Source: Chrysomallon squamiferum (lineage: Eukaryota > Mollusca > Gastropoda > Neomphalida > Peltospiridae). Taken from it: a stretch of DNA of 64,000 nt. Positions 29,400 to 43,752 of this stretch are shown piece by piece (within the stretch, counting starts at the first letter, position 1; every line of letters starts with the position of its first letter). Below the pieces are notes generated by a model. It did not search any database, was not told the origin of the DNA, and saw nothing but the letters and a program-made list of their open reading frames with translations. The stretch covers positions 9,940,193-10,004,192 of the forward strand of contig CM022675.1 of NCBI GenBank assembly GCA_012295275.1, in the 5' to 3' direction. A program made the translations under genes and the position numbers.

Positions 29400-32300
29400 T
29401 GAGTGAGTGTGTGTAAGTTTTTGTGCATGCAATAAGAGTTCTGGCCTCTGTTTTTCAGTAAATGGTGGTTGGTCTGCATGGTCCAGCTGGGAGAAATGTC
29501 AGATGGTTGGAAATGAACAGACAGGTGAAAAGTGCTGGTGTCGTCACAGAAACTGTGATAATCCCAAACCTTACTATGGTGGCAGACCATGCGTGGGTTC
29601 CTGTGTTCAGGTCACAAATTGTACAGGTGAGCATCTGTCAGATTTTACCCAGTTTTGATTTTAATATTATATAGAACATTCTTCTTTTCACATTTGAAAA
29701 ACAAGCAACAATGGTATATCATTTGTTTATACAAGACATCATTAATGCTAGTTATCATTTAAAAGACTGGGTGATGTCAAAGAGTTAATGACAAAGATAT
29801 AGTTTATGATAATGAGTAAGGTTCATGAAAGAATATAGCTTTAACAAGAAAGGGCAATCTTATGAGAATGGGCAGAGATAATGAGAAAGGTGGAGCTTAT
29901 GAGAGTTGGAAGAATTAATGAAAAGGGTGGGCTTATGAGAAACTGTGTAGTTAATGAGTGGGGTTGGGCCTATGAAAATGGGAACAATTAATGCAAGTGG
30001 TGAAGGTCATGAGAATGGATGGGATTAATGCAAAAGGTGGAATTAGTGAGAATGACAAAGTTTATGAATGGATAGATTTATGAATCAAAATGGTAGAAGT
30101 TATGAGAGTTTGCAAAACTAATGAGATCTGGATGGTTTAAAACTACTGGTGGACACTATTCACAATAATTCCAAGCAGATATAATTCAGATTTTGATCTT
30201 TGCTGATAGGTTATTTTTACAATTAATCTCTTCTAAATGTAAATTTATAACTTAACATGACCAAATCATGATTAAATCCTAATCAAATCATTCACAATAG
30301 CAATGGCTAATGTTGGTTCTTTTTCTGACACACTTACTTATAATCAGTTGTAGCTACACTAAGTAGGAAAATATGCTACCCATTTGCACATAACTATTGC
30401 CATGGTTTCAGTTAATGGTAACTGGACTGAATGGTCTGAATGGTCTGGTTGTTCACAAACATGTGGTTACGCTGTCAAGACTAGGAAACGTCACTGCAGT
30501 AATCCTGCACCTCGGTTTGGAGGTGAAGTGTGTCATGGAAGAGCTATAGACAGTCAGTACTGCAAGGAAAACAGTGCATGCAATTGTGAGTAAATTTAGA
30601 AGAATATTTTTCAAACTGTTTGCTGTGGGCATTTGTAAAACTGAAATGTAAAATTCAAGTTAATAATAATAAATAATAAACAGTAATCATGATTATTATC
30701 ATCAAAATTATAATGATTATGATCATCAAGATTATGATGACAGTAATGATATTGCATTAAAATTTAGTTGCAATAGGTTGCAGTATTAAAAATTACAAGT
30801 TTTGGAGATAATAAATAAACAATTAAAGATTCAACCAATATTTTTTTATTTAGACATTTTGATTATAAAATGAGTCCTCCACAAACTTCTAGCTAGCTTT
30901 TTTTCTTTGTTATCTGTCTGTTTAGTTTTATTGTACAGAGTGCTCAAACTTTTGAATATATAATTCTTTTTATCTTTATCCATCATGAAATTTTTAGCTT
31001 TTTTTTTTACTGCTTTTTTCACAAGATGCTAGATATATTTTTTACTGTTAAATTTCACAAATTAAAGTTTTTCCTTTTAAAAATATAACTAATAATTATT
31101 TATTTATATACTCTAGTGCCTCCTGTTGATGGGAAATGGTCACAATGGTCAGGCTGGAGTAAATGTACAAACAAATGTAATGGTGGAATTCAAACACGTC
31201 GACGTACGTGTAACAGACCTACACCAATTCGAAATGGTATACCATGCCTGGGCAACAAGCAAGAATGGAGAATGTGTAATACACAGAAATGTGATGGTGA
31301 GAGTCAAATTTTTTTTAAAACTATCTACACAGAGTCATACACACTCATACACATGAGCACACACATAAGACATGCACAAAACGTTTGAATACCAAGAGAT
31401 GAACAGATATAACAGAAATTATTCTGGTCAGACGAAAATTTGTTTTTCTGTGTAATTGTCTACAACTACTTTTTACTATATGTCTGCAAATATCTAAATA
31501 TACCCCAAAACTATTCATTCCAACTCATTCAACATCTTCTTACTTCATAAACAAATATCTAACAAAGTCTGTACTTATCTGTCTGTACATAAAACCGTTC
31601 ATTCCAACTTACTCAACATCTTCTAAATCCAAAACAAAATTATATTTTTCAGAATTAACAAAAATAGCACCATGGACATCATGGTTCAGAACCAACGAGA
31701 CACGCGGAGGTTACTTTCAGCAACGATTCCGATACATGTGTCATGCCAACGTTCCCGACAAGAAAATGATCCGAGCAAGTCACGCAAAAACTCAGGGTAG
31801 ATTTTGCTTTAGCAATGGGCGTGGCTGCTACAAGGCAGGTGAGTTGCGGAACACCATCACGTCGATGGACATGTTTTCATCAGTTGATCGTGTGCTCAAA
31901 AAATTCTGTAGGTTTAGACGGAAACTGTTCCGAAAGTACTGCAATTGCCGGACTCTTGGTGTGTTTCTGGTGTGCCAGAGGTGTGGTTATGGATGACTAG
32001 CGGTGCATAGGGATGACTTAATTCGGTTGCTAATGATGTCACTGCCAAAATTCACACCTCTTCATCCACAAAATTAAAGAGAGCAGTGTCCATACATTTA
32101 TCACTATGAAACATTTGTGCAGATTTTGAAATTTAAAAGAACAGAAACAGAATTTTTAAGATGCTTGCCGAGACATTTTTTTAATGTTATAGTGAAGAAA
32201 ATTAAAAGCTGCTGAAGGGAAACTGTATGGTTGAGTGGTTTTAGTTCTGTGACATTGCAAAACATTTATAAAACAGAGATGGTTACATCTGATGTAAGAG

Positions 32301-34023
32301 GTTACATTGCATGAACCGTGATTATGCTATTCACAGCATTGGTCAATGCACAAAAGTAAGATTCATTTGAAGCAGGTTTATAGTTTCAGAAGGATTTACA
32401 TCAGTTCATGTTGATGGTTTCTATAGTAACCAGTGTTCAACCATTTTGTTGACAAGAATTTCACAAAGACAATGAAATAACATAACATAACAATAACTCC
32501 TTTTTAGTAAAAAAAAAGAGCTCTTTTACTCCCTTGAGTAGGGCCTCTGCACAAACTTACATATATGTATGTGCATAAATCAGTGTTTTTGATTAATATT
32601 TTTTCATACTCAAGTCAAAAGAATTACTTTTATGTGTTCCAGAACACACAGGTGAACTGAATATAGCAGCATGGATCATATTTATTTATTCTTATAACTT
32701 TGTCTGTATATCTGCACAATATCATAGGTGATACCTGCCGTATGACATCCAGCAGGTTCAGTATGTTACTACAGCACCGATAGTCAAACGTGTAGTCATC
32801 CCTATAGACAGACATAAATTACTTTTATTTAAGACTTCAGTCTTGCATTTCATTAGCATGGAAAATATATTTACATAGCACCGCTAGTTATATTTTAGAA
32901 AAAATGACACACCTTTCCACAAAATGTGATGGAAGATTAGCAGACCAATCCTGTTTCAGATTGCATGTTGCACGGGACTGATGGAACAAGTGTTCTGATT
33001 GGATAAATGGTTAGCTGATATAATATTTTAGAAAGAAAAACAGAAAAAACAACTAAATGATTGAATTTCTTATTGAATATGGAAAGGATGACAGATAATG
33101 AAAAAGAAAAGAAAATGACGGAAAAGAAGAATATTTATTTCCTAGGCTTTTATATGTTGAAAAGAAATCGCTTCAACAAGGAATTTTTTTTTTTTTATTT
33201 CAAATATTTAATTTTTAAATCTTGACAAAAGAAACAAAACCTCTATAACATCTGCTAAACAGATGGCATAGTGCAATATTTAGTGGTATAAATACAGGAA
33301 AACTCAGGAATGTATGCCATGAATGCACACTCAGAGATCTATAATCATGCATGACCTAGAAACCAATATGTGCATGCTAGACATTGTGAACGCATGTTTC
33401 CATGGATATGACCTGTGTTAGTACAGATAGGCATGATTCTGGATGGATTTGAAGAACAGAATTCTGGTTCTAGGGCATGCAGTACATGTATATATAAATA
33501 TAAAGATGAAATTACCTCTTTGTAATGATACAGTTAAGTCCCTTTGTTTGGGAGAGTTACCTCCCATTCATATAAAAGCTGCAGAAGTGTGTACAGACTG
33601 TGCTTTTTTTTTTTTACATTTGTTTGAAATGTTAAGGAAAACCATTTGCAAGCATAAGTTTGCAGTTGCCAGGGCTATTTATTTTACTAGTTGAAAACCT
33701 AAGGAGAAGTATTATTATATTTATTGTACATCATGAAAGCTGTGACATATCAGAACTAGGTTTATTTAATTAGTTGTTCAATAAGTGAAGTGATATGAGA
33801 ATTAAAGGGAAATGATCTAGGATTTTTGGCACCAAATATTAAAACTTAATATTTAAAGTGTAATTGGTTACAGTGAATGCTAAGAAATGTATATGTATAA
33901 TGAAAAAAACAAAAAAACCATGTTGTATAATAATAATTAATTAGTAAAAACAACAGTTTTCAAAAACAAATAGTTTTAACTTAGAATTGTTTAGATAACT
34001 GTATCTACATGTGTTTATGTCTT

Positions 34024-34057
<34 letters not shown>

Positions 34058-37000
34058 ATGAATTTTGGTGCCAAAACCATGGAACATTTTTCTTTAACAT
34101 TCATACTTTTGCATTCCAGTTTAAGAATATCTTTTAAGACTTTTTCTTAGTTTTTTCTTTTCTTTTCTGCTTGTAAATATAAAGTAAATGTTGTGTAAAA
34201 CCTTAAAACATACTATCTACAATGACAGAATCTCTTCTGATCTAAGAATTCTGCTTTCAGTTATAATTATTAAAGGATATTACATGAGACCTGCAGTTTA
34301 ACAATAAAATTTATTTAAAAAAAAAAAAAAAAAAAAAATAGGTTACAACAGAACAACTTTCTTCAGAGAAGTGATATAATTTATATTTAGTAACTCGTAA
34401 TGTCTTGAAAATAACTTTATATATATATATATATATATATGCATCTTTAAAGGTATTAACATCTAGTTTAAATAGGACTGTACATTCATAATTGTTTTTC
34501 TTCATTAACAATAGATATTCATACACATATACAAATGTGAGATCAGTAAAAAATATAATAGTATCCACAAATCTCTGAAGGTTTTCTCTATTATAACAGT
34601 ACTTATTTTGAACAACTAATTAAATATGAATCTGAGAATGAATTGTTGATTATGAATTCGGATCTGTTTATGTGAATGTGTTCACAAACTTGTGTGTATT
34701 CCATGACTATGATAAGCATTTCATTTTTCTTTTTAATATGTGTATATGTACATTGTCTCATGTATTATAAGATCTATATATAAAATAAGATATACTTGTA
34801 TTGTGATTTACTGTTGAATGATGTGAACAGAGTCTTGTTGCTGATAGTACTGGAAGATAAACCACAAAATGCAGAAATAAAAAGGAAATTTTTTACATTA
34901 CACATAATTAAACAAAATGGTTAAAAGGTGACGTATTTTTTTCTCATTACTGCACAAATGCTAAAAGATATAAAAAAATAAAAAATAAAATTTAACTAAG
35001 AGAATTGCAGTGATAAATATTTTCATTAACAAAATTAATTTTTCTCAGGACATATAGTTAATACATTCAGACTTATTCAGTTTAAATCTTCACTATGTCA
35101 AAATGAAAACAAAAATTCATTTATACCATAAAATATTAAAAATAACATATATATATATAGATATACAGATATATAATGATCAATATAGAAGCAAAAAAAC
35201 AGTTGCAAATATTTGTGTAAGAATGAGTTTCCTAAAAGTGGAATTGTCACATAAAACTGAGTTATCATGACATTTTAACTATGAAGTTTTACCGATGAAT
35301 TATTTAAAGTCAAGATTTGTTCAGAGATCACTGAACTACTGATGGTTGACAGTACTAAGTAAATCACATGTATATTTTGTATCTGAAATAAATCAGTGTT
35401 AAATTTCTCCAACTGTATAATTTAATATATAATTTTCCACCATTATAATTTCATATTAAATTACTCCACCTGTGTAAATTAATATTAAAATTCCACCAGC
35501 AATATTTTAATGGTGTATTTCACCTACAGTAATTTAATGTACATTTTCCCCTGTATTATTTTAATATTTGAATTTTTCCACTGTATAATTTAATACTAAA
35601 TTTCTACTTTCTATAATTTAGTATTAAGTTTCCACCTGTGTAATTAATATTTACATCTGCAATATTTTAATATTACATTTTCACCTAGTAATTTAATATA
35701 AATATTTTCCAACTGTAATATTATAATATTGTAAGTTTCAACCTGTGTAATTTAATATTAAATTTCTGATTGTTTAATTTAGTATTAAATTAAAACTGGT
35801 GATATTATTTTAATATTAAAATAGTTTAAATTTCATGAACAATTATTTACTTGCAATATTTTTGGTGTACCAATGGGTACCACTTGCTGCTGGTCAGTTC
35901 ATCATGCTTATTTTCAACATTTGTTGAGAAGTCAGTATTTTACGTTGAACTGTAGTGTTTATTTATTATTATTATTATAATTCTGAAAATGTTTTGTTAT
36001 ATTATTTATCTTTACAAGCCATTTTGTTGCGAGTTATTGTACAGATTATGTGCTCAAAATGGCTAACTTCATGTAAGTTGTTGAAAATATTTTGCCTCAT
36101 TTTTATGTTTCTGTTCTGTTTAAACTGTACCTATGTTAGTGTGAACATGCTGCCTAAATATGACTGATCATTCATAGCTGTTTATCTTCATCAGTAATAA
36201 ATACACATATACACATTTAAATATGATACCATGCATTAAAATTTAAAACACGATAGCATCTTTGGTTCTCTTGAGGCATTCTGTATTATTAAGTACTTCA
36301 TTCAAAACAAAATATTCACATAAAAACCTAAATTTATATACTTGTTATAATATTGTCAAACATTATTATAAGCAAAAAATTGCCCTCGATGAAAAACTAA
36401 AATTATCAAATGAAAGTTGCAGCCTTGCTATATCATGACAAAGCTTTATTATTATCAAAGAACAGCCCTCCATGAAAAACAAAGGTAATCATATGAAAAT
36501 TGCAGACTTGTTATATTTTTGAAATGCTATTAATATAAGAAATCAAACTCCATTAGAGACCCAGATGAAATTTATAATATACAAAATATATTTAGGCATT
36601 TTGTTTGCACCATCATAGATACAATTTAAGTATATATTTTGTTATGTTTTGTAATTATTATGTTTGATATCTTCCAAATATGTTCTTCTAAATTTTTATA
36701 ATATATTTTTAGTTAACAACAAATAATTTCATCTTTATTATTATTATTTAACAGGAAAGATCAAATAATTAAATAATAAACAATACATAATTTCTCTCTC
36801 ATTTTTATTACTAATTTTATTTATTTATTAATTTATTCCACAGGAAACAGGAAATGAAATCTAGCATTTTAAAATTTATTTTTAGTGCTTATAAAATTAA
36901 TTTTGGTACTGCATTAAACAGTAGAGTTCAAGTCACTAGAGATATTTAAATTCACATTTCAGAATACCAGTCACATCATCGAAATAATGAATGCTCAAAT

Positions 37001-37531
37001 GACCAACCTGATTTAAACTTTTTTTTAAATATATTAGTTATTTTATTAGCATTACTTTATTTTTTTACTTCTATTTTTTTATATTATTATTATTTTTATT
37101 ATTATTATTATTATTATCTTTTTGAAAATCTCATTAATTTTGTGAAAAATTTTTTTTGTTTGTTTTTTTAAATTTCATTGAAACTTAAATCATATAACTG
37201 TTTTCTATTGAGATATATTTTTAATTAAAATTTTGCTCAGTATATGATGTTCATGAATAATGTTTCATAAATGTTAATTAACAAAAATATAATTTAAATA
37301 AATAAATAACATTTAAAATATAAAATTATAATAATTTTATATTAAATTAAATTTCAAATTTATAGCATATACTGGATACATGTAACATTAAGTAAAACAA
37401 AAAGAAAGGAACCTAAGTCATTAATAATTATAATTAAAATATATTTTTTCCTGAACCAAATGAATGGTATGACCAAATACAATTAATGCAATATGGAACT
37501 GATTTTTAAAATTATTTTACATGCTCTTTTT

Positions 37532-37562
<31 letters not shown>

Positions 37563-38620
37563 GGTTTTTAAGAATTGTTTTTTAAAGGCACATTTTTAAT
37601 TTTTAATTTTATAAAAAGAAAAGAATATGTCATTTCCAGTGAAAAAATAAATGGCATAATAACAAACTTGCTCAATTATTTTCTTTTAAGAATCTTAGTA
37701 ATTTACATCCATTAATATAAATTTTAAATATAAATTTTTAAAGAAGAAAATATAAATAAATAATAATGAATAATTTTAACAAAATCAAATTTTTATTATT
37801 ATAATTTTTGTTTGTTTATTTGTTTCTGTTTCTCTGTTTGTTTGTTGTTGTTTTTTTTTTGTTTTGTTTTTTTGAATTGGGCACTTAAAAAGTTATTAAT
37901 TTTGTTTCTTAAAATTATAATTCAGTTTTCAGGATCTATTTATTTTTTACTTATTTCTACTGGAGTTACATCCCTTATTTTATAACATTTAATAACTAAA
38001 TAATTACTATAAATGATCAAATATGAAAAAATCTGCATTTTTAAAAAAAAAAAAAAAAAAAAAAATTTATTCTCAGAATGTATTAGATTACATAAAGTAA
38101 AAATTAATGAATTAATAAATAAATAATAAAATAGAAACAAGTGAAAATAATTATCTATGAAAAATGAGTAAAAGTAACAGTGAACTTAGTAAAGGGAAAT
38201 GTGTAAAGGGGTGTACTCTTAAATGACTAGCTAATAGGTAACATCAGTGAAGAGAAGTAACTCCAGTGAAAAAATGTATATCATGAATAAGTGACTGAAA
38301 AAATTATTATAATGATCTGCTCCATGTTTACCTGATCTGTTGTTGATGTGACCTATTTATGCTGATCTGATCTATTTTTAACATGACCTATTTATGTAGA
38401 CCTATTTATGCAATTTGTGACTTGTTTCAGCAGTATGAATGTACTGATCATTAAAATGGCTATCACTTCATGCAAAAGATGGTCCCATTTCTGTACATAG
38501 TTGTTATTTTTGTGAAATAAAACACTTATAAATTGAAAATACAAAAATCACTGCCTTGTCTCTTTTTTAAATTTTAATAACCATAGCAGAAAAAAAAAAT
38601 AAAATAAATAAATAAAAATA

Positions 38621-38672
<52 letters not shown>

Positions 38673-39321
38673 TACTTATTAATTACAGAAAATATAACAG
38701 AGTATTCACCATGACTGGGGTACTAAAAGCCACTGTACAAGCTCCCTGTGTTATGTGCATAAAGCATTATAAATAAAACCCCTTAACAGCTTTAAGCCTT
38801 TGGGCTGTTAGGCATACTTTTCATACATGAAATATTTACAATTATAAGATAGTATACATGTAGGATAGGAACTAAAATACAACATTTTAAAGATATTTTC
38901 CAAGATTACTAAATTATTTTCTATTGTGAACAAATAACAATTGTAACAGTTTAAACATAGATGGCTTTCTCCAGAATACTGAATATAGATATTTGTTTCC
39001 TGAATGATATTATTATTACAAAACAAATGAATTTATGATTTTATGAGGTCTACTTAAACATATATTCACTGATTTATTGATCTTAGTTTTACATAATCCT
39101 TTGAGTAATACTGGCATGTAAAAGAAAATTGTTAATTGAAGACTTTTTTCCCTAAATTGTGAATTTATATATTGGAAAAAAAAAATCATACATCAAAGAT
39201 AAAACTAGAAGTAAGGGATAAAAATGTTAGAATAAAAGTAAAACCAATAACATCATAAATTCTATCTACAAAAAATGAAAAAGACAAAAAAAAGTAGTAA
39301 CAATAATAAATTATATTTTAC

Positions 39322-39378
<57 letters not shown>

Positions 39379-42300
39379 GTAATATGCTTATTGGCATACA
39401 TTTATATAAAATGAGCGACAAGAGATAAAACACGGAGGTTAATAATATGTACTGAGAACATATAAGACATTTTAAACATTTACCAATATTACACAGCTCT
39501 TTTCTTTTGCAAAAAAATCTAACAAAAACAGCACAATTCAAACCATAATCTTCATATATATGTGAAATGTCTATTTGTAAATAAAATGTTCTTATGATTA
39601 CCACTATAACAACAATGGAACTAAAGAAATCAAATGTAATATCTAGTCACTGCACCATTAGATGCAAAGAAATAAGACGAATGTTAGCTTTGTAGACAGA
39701 AATTTTAAGTTGAGATGTTTTTAGACAGAAATTTTAAGTTGAGATGTTTTTGAATAACAGAGATTAAGAAATCATACATGTATTATCTTTAGATGTAAAA
39801 TTAAATGCACTAGCTATTTCTGTTTTATACATAAAGAAAATTAAATAAAAAGAACAAATATGATAATTATAACAATAAATAACAAGTTCAGCCAATTACA
39901 GGTATTTCAGGAAGATAGATAAATAATTTAAACTTTATTGATATCTTTAAATGTTAACTCTGTCTTCAGATAATTATACTATTTCATTTTTATATATAAA
40001 GAATATTAAACTAAAAGAATGAATGTGATAATTATAGAAATAAATAACAAGTTGAATCAATTACAATTATTTCAGAAAGAGAGATAAACAGCTAAAAATG
40101 ATAATTTCTTTTATCTAAATTTTATTTAAAAATTACATTGGTTTTTCAATATTAACACAAAGAGGCTAGAAAGAATAATGATTATAGGAACAATTACAAA
40201 TATTTCAACAAGAAAAATAAACAGTTTAGACATATGGTGTAAACTTAGTTCAGACAATTACACAGGTTATTTCAATTATATCTCAGAGAAGATAGAACAA
40301 ATGGTAATGATTATGAGAATAATAACTTTTTCAGCTAGTTAACAAGTATTTCAACAAGAGAGATAAACAGTTCAGAATTATAATGTAAACTTTTAATTCA
40401 AATCACATTGGTTATTTCAATGTTAACACAGAGAAGCTAGAATGAATGAGACAGTTATAGGAATAATATTAACAAGTTCAGACAGTTGCAAGTATTTCAA
40501 CGAGAGAGATAAAGAGTTTAGAATTATAATGTAAACTTTTAGTTCAAACAGTTACAAAGGTTATTTCAATTTTAACAAAGAGAAATACAATGATTAGGGG
40601 AATAATAACTTTTTCAGCCAATGAAAAGTATTTCCACATGTCAGATAAAAAGTTTAGAATTATGATGTAAACTTTTAGTTCAGACTTTTACAGCAACTTC
40701 AACATCAGACAACAAACCATGCATGTAAGAATTACACAACTGGCATATATTTCAAAATGAAGAGCGACTGGTGTCAACATCAAGTCAGAAATTGCAATGT
40801 TAAAAACAATGAGGAACAAATAAAGGTAAAGAAGATTAAACAATTTTTTTTTTTTTTATCTTTTCAAAATTTATTTCTTGTTTGTTCATAATCATGATCT
40901 GGGAGATTTGTAGATGTAATTTCTTAATGATTTAAGTGTCTCATAATAATACAAAAGTATAGTTATTTTATTTTGCAGTAATATGTTATGAAATATCTAT
41001 GTACACCATGAATTTAAATCATGTGTTGTTACTTTTGTTTTTGTGGGTTTTTGTGGTTATTATTAATATTATTATTATTATAAAACAATATTGGAAACAT
41101 GATAAAATATTTAAAATACTATGTTTAGACTGATCTGGGAATGCTGATAATGCTAGTAAATAATTTAACATATTAACAGTAAGAATAATTAGTCAGTGTC
41201 TTGCATGGTCTTAAAAATAAATAAATAAATAATGCTGCATTAGTAATGTGTTATTATTTGTTTTTAATTCTCATAGATATTTAGTGATAAATTAAATAAA
41301 TTAAATATAAAAATAAATAAAATGACATACACACACACATAGACAATATAAATTTGAACATCAAAAAGATTTAAAATTTAATACTAAAAAAAAGGCATGG
41401 GAAACAGATATATCAAATGAAATGAATTTTTCTATTTTTTAAAATTCTGCATTATTATAAAGTAGTAGTAATAATGATAATTATAATAACATTCTAAATT
41501 TTAATTTTTAATTTTTAATTTTTTGCAATGTGTGTGCGTGTGTATATTGGCCTGACTTCTGTTTTCATTATTAAAGATTTGCTATTTAGAAGCTGAAGTG
41601 TGACTTGCATGTTTCTTTTTAAACTGCATAAAAAGTATTTGGAAAGTAATAGTAATATCTGGGTACCAGTAACCTTTTATTTTGGTTAATTACATTTCCT
41701 CAGACAGTTACTTAAAATTTATTTTTTTCTTTCTGTTTTATTTATACTGGTTGACAGGCCATTATCCAAAATCCAGAAAGCTTTGAAAAAAAATTTTTTT
41801 TTTTGGGGGGGGGGTGGTGATGAAGATATAAAGCATTATATGTATGTTATAATTACATATACACTTTTTATTTAATTTGTATATGTTAATTAATTTATTT
41901 ATTTTTTACAAAATGTTTTCATAATAAATCTACTGGACTATTTTTGGTCTATTCCTGAAAAATTTTGTAACTGATGTTATGATTTATTTATTATTATTTT
42001 ATTTTTTTAAATATTCTCTTAATTTATATACATATATATTTCAGAGATACTCACTGGTGAAAATCAAAATGATTCTATATCTGACTGGTCATCGAATAAT
42101 GAGACCAGCACTCTGATTGATAGTTGGTCTGAATGGTCAGCTTGGACTTCATGCTCTGCCGATTGTGATGGGGGTATGCAATGGAGAAGTAGATCATGTG
42201 ACACACCACAGTTAATACAAAATGGTTCCGAATGTGAGGGTGCAGAAAGAGAAGGGAAAACGTGTAACACTCATTCCTGTCAAGGTGACATATACCATTT

Positions 42301-42775
42301 AATTAGATTGATTAATTCTATCAATCTAAAGCTATATAAAACAATTTAAGTTTCTGTTTTGATTATTTGGCTGTTTCTTATTTATTTTTTTATATTTAAT
42401 GACTTCAAATAACATTCATAAAATATAAATGTAATGTACATAAATAAAATACATGAACCCCTTTAAAAACGGTAACAGGTTAACAACTTTACTTAATATA
42501 CAAAAAATTAAAAAAAAACAATAACGCTAGTTAAAATGACACACATTACGTCATGCTGCATCCATTCTATGCTTATACTTAACTTTATAATAATAATAAT
42601 AATAATAATACAGTACTTACTTTAGTGTCATGCTAAGCAATGTCGTCTTGTTCTATTCGTTTGGTTTCCGAAGTCTCGTCTGCTTCGAGCAGTGATTGAG
42701 TAATGTAAAAATGCGAAATGAGTCTCGGACCCCGGTTGAAAAAAAAGAAAAAAAAAAAAGATGTCAACAACAACA

Positions 42776-42826
<51 letters not shown>

Positions 42827-43279
42827 GTATGTACGTATGTGTATATGCATGCATATATTTATTACAATTGTTATAATTATTTTACAACAGGTTCATGGTC
42901 TTGCTGGTCAGAATTCTCTCCCTGTTCTGTGACGTGTGGTACAGGTGTCAGAACCAGAACGAGGTCATGTTTAGCACTTGACGAGGGTAAAGTGGTACAT
43001 CATCCATGTCTGGGAAACCGAACGCAGACAAAAATTTGTGAAAAACCTTCTTGCAGTGGTATGTTTTCTTGTTTTTATTTTATTTTATTTTATTTTAATT
43101 AATTAATTGATTTTTTTTTTTGAAATTTTTTTATTAGTATTATTAATTTTCCCTATCTATATTAAAAAAAAAGATTTTTTTCTCGACATTAATAAAAAAA
43201 AAATTAGTTTATTTAATTAAAATGCTCTCTTTATAATTAAACATACGATAAAATGTATTATTCAGATACTTTATATAGC

Positions 43280-43333
<54 letters not shown>

Positions 43334-43694
43334 AATAAATAAAATTAATTCTCACTACAATTGCTTCAGCCATGACATTGTAGCCTCTACTATTATCGAT
43401 TTGCTGCTATTGCAATCATATTTATTGCCGTTACCATTTATAATAACAATTTTTATTTATGTTAGATGATGCTGATCTTTATGAACCATGGTCGCAGTGG
43501 TCTCCGTGTACAAGCGATAATCTCCAGTACCGTCACCGTCGGTGTTCCTCAGCAACGTCGTCACGAAGTGGATGTAATGCTGATAAGTTTGATGTCAAAT
43601 ATTGTTACTGGACTGAGCCAGGTACTAATACTACTACTACTACTAATAGCTAATTATTTAAAAAAAAAAAAAAAAAAAAATCCCCAACAACTGC

Positions 43695-43752
<58 letters not shown>

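Larger units (their letters stand above)
31839..42044 (+). other. Large semaphorin intron (10.2 kb)
   Basis: This intron separates TSR 4 from TSR 5. The first 160 bp are GC-richer and open in frame with TSR 4 to a stop at 31994-31996. It then holds dispersed short motifs (32000-32900), a GA run (34024-34057), several minisatellites, long AT-rich DNA, a good poly(A) signal context at 38516-38521, and (AAT)n runs at 38624-38670 and 39327-39378. No further TSR exon was found. Confidence 0.8.

Noticed and set aside
42064-42270. Minus-strand frame over TSR 5
   Set aside because: Shadow of the semaphorin exon on the plus strand.
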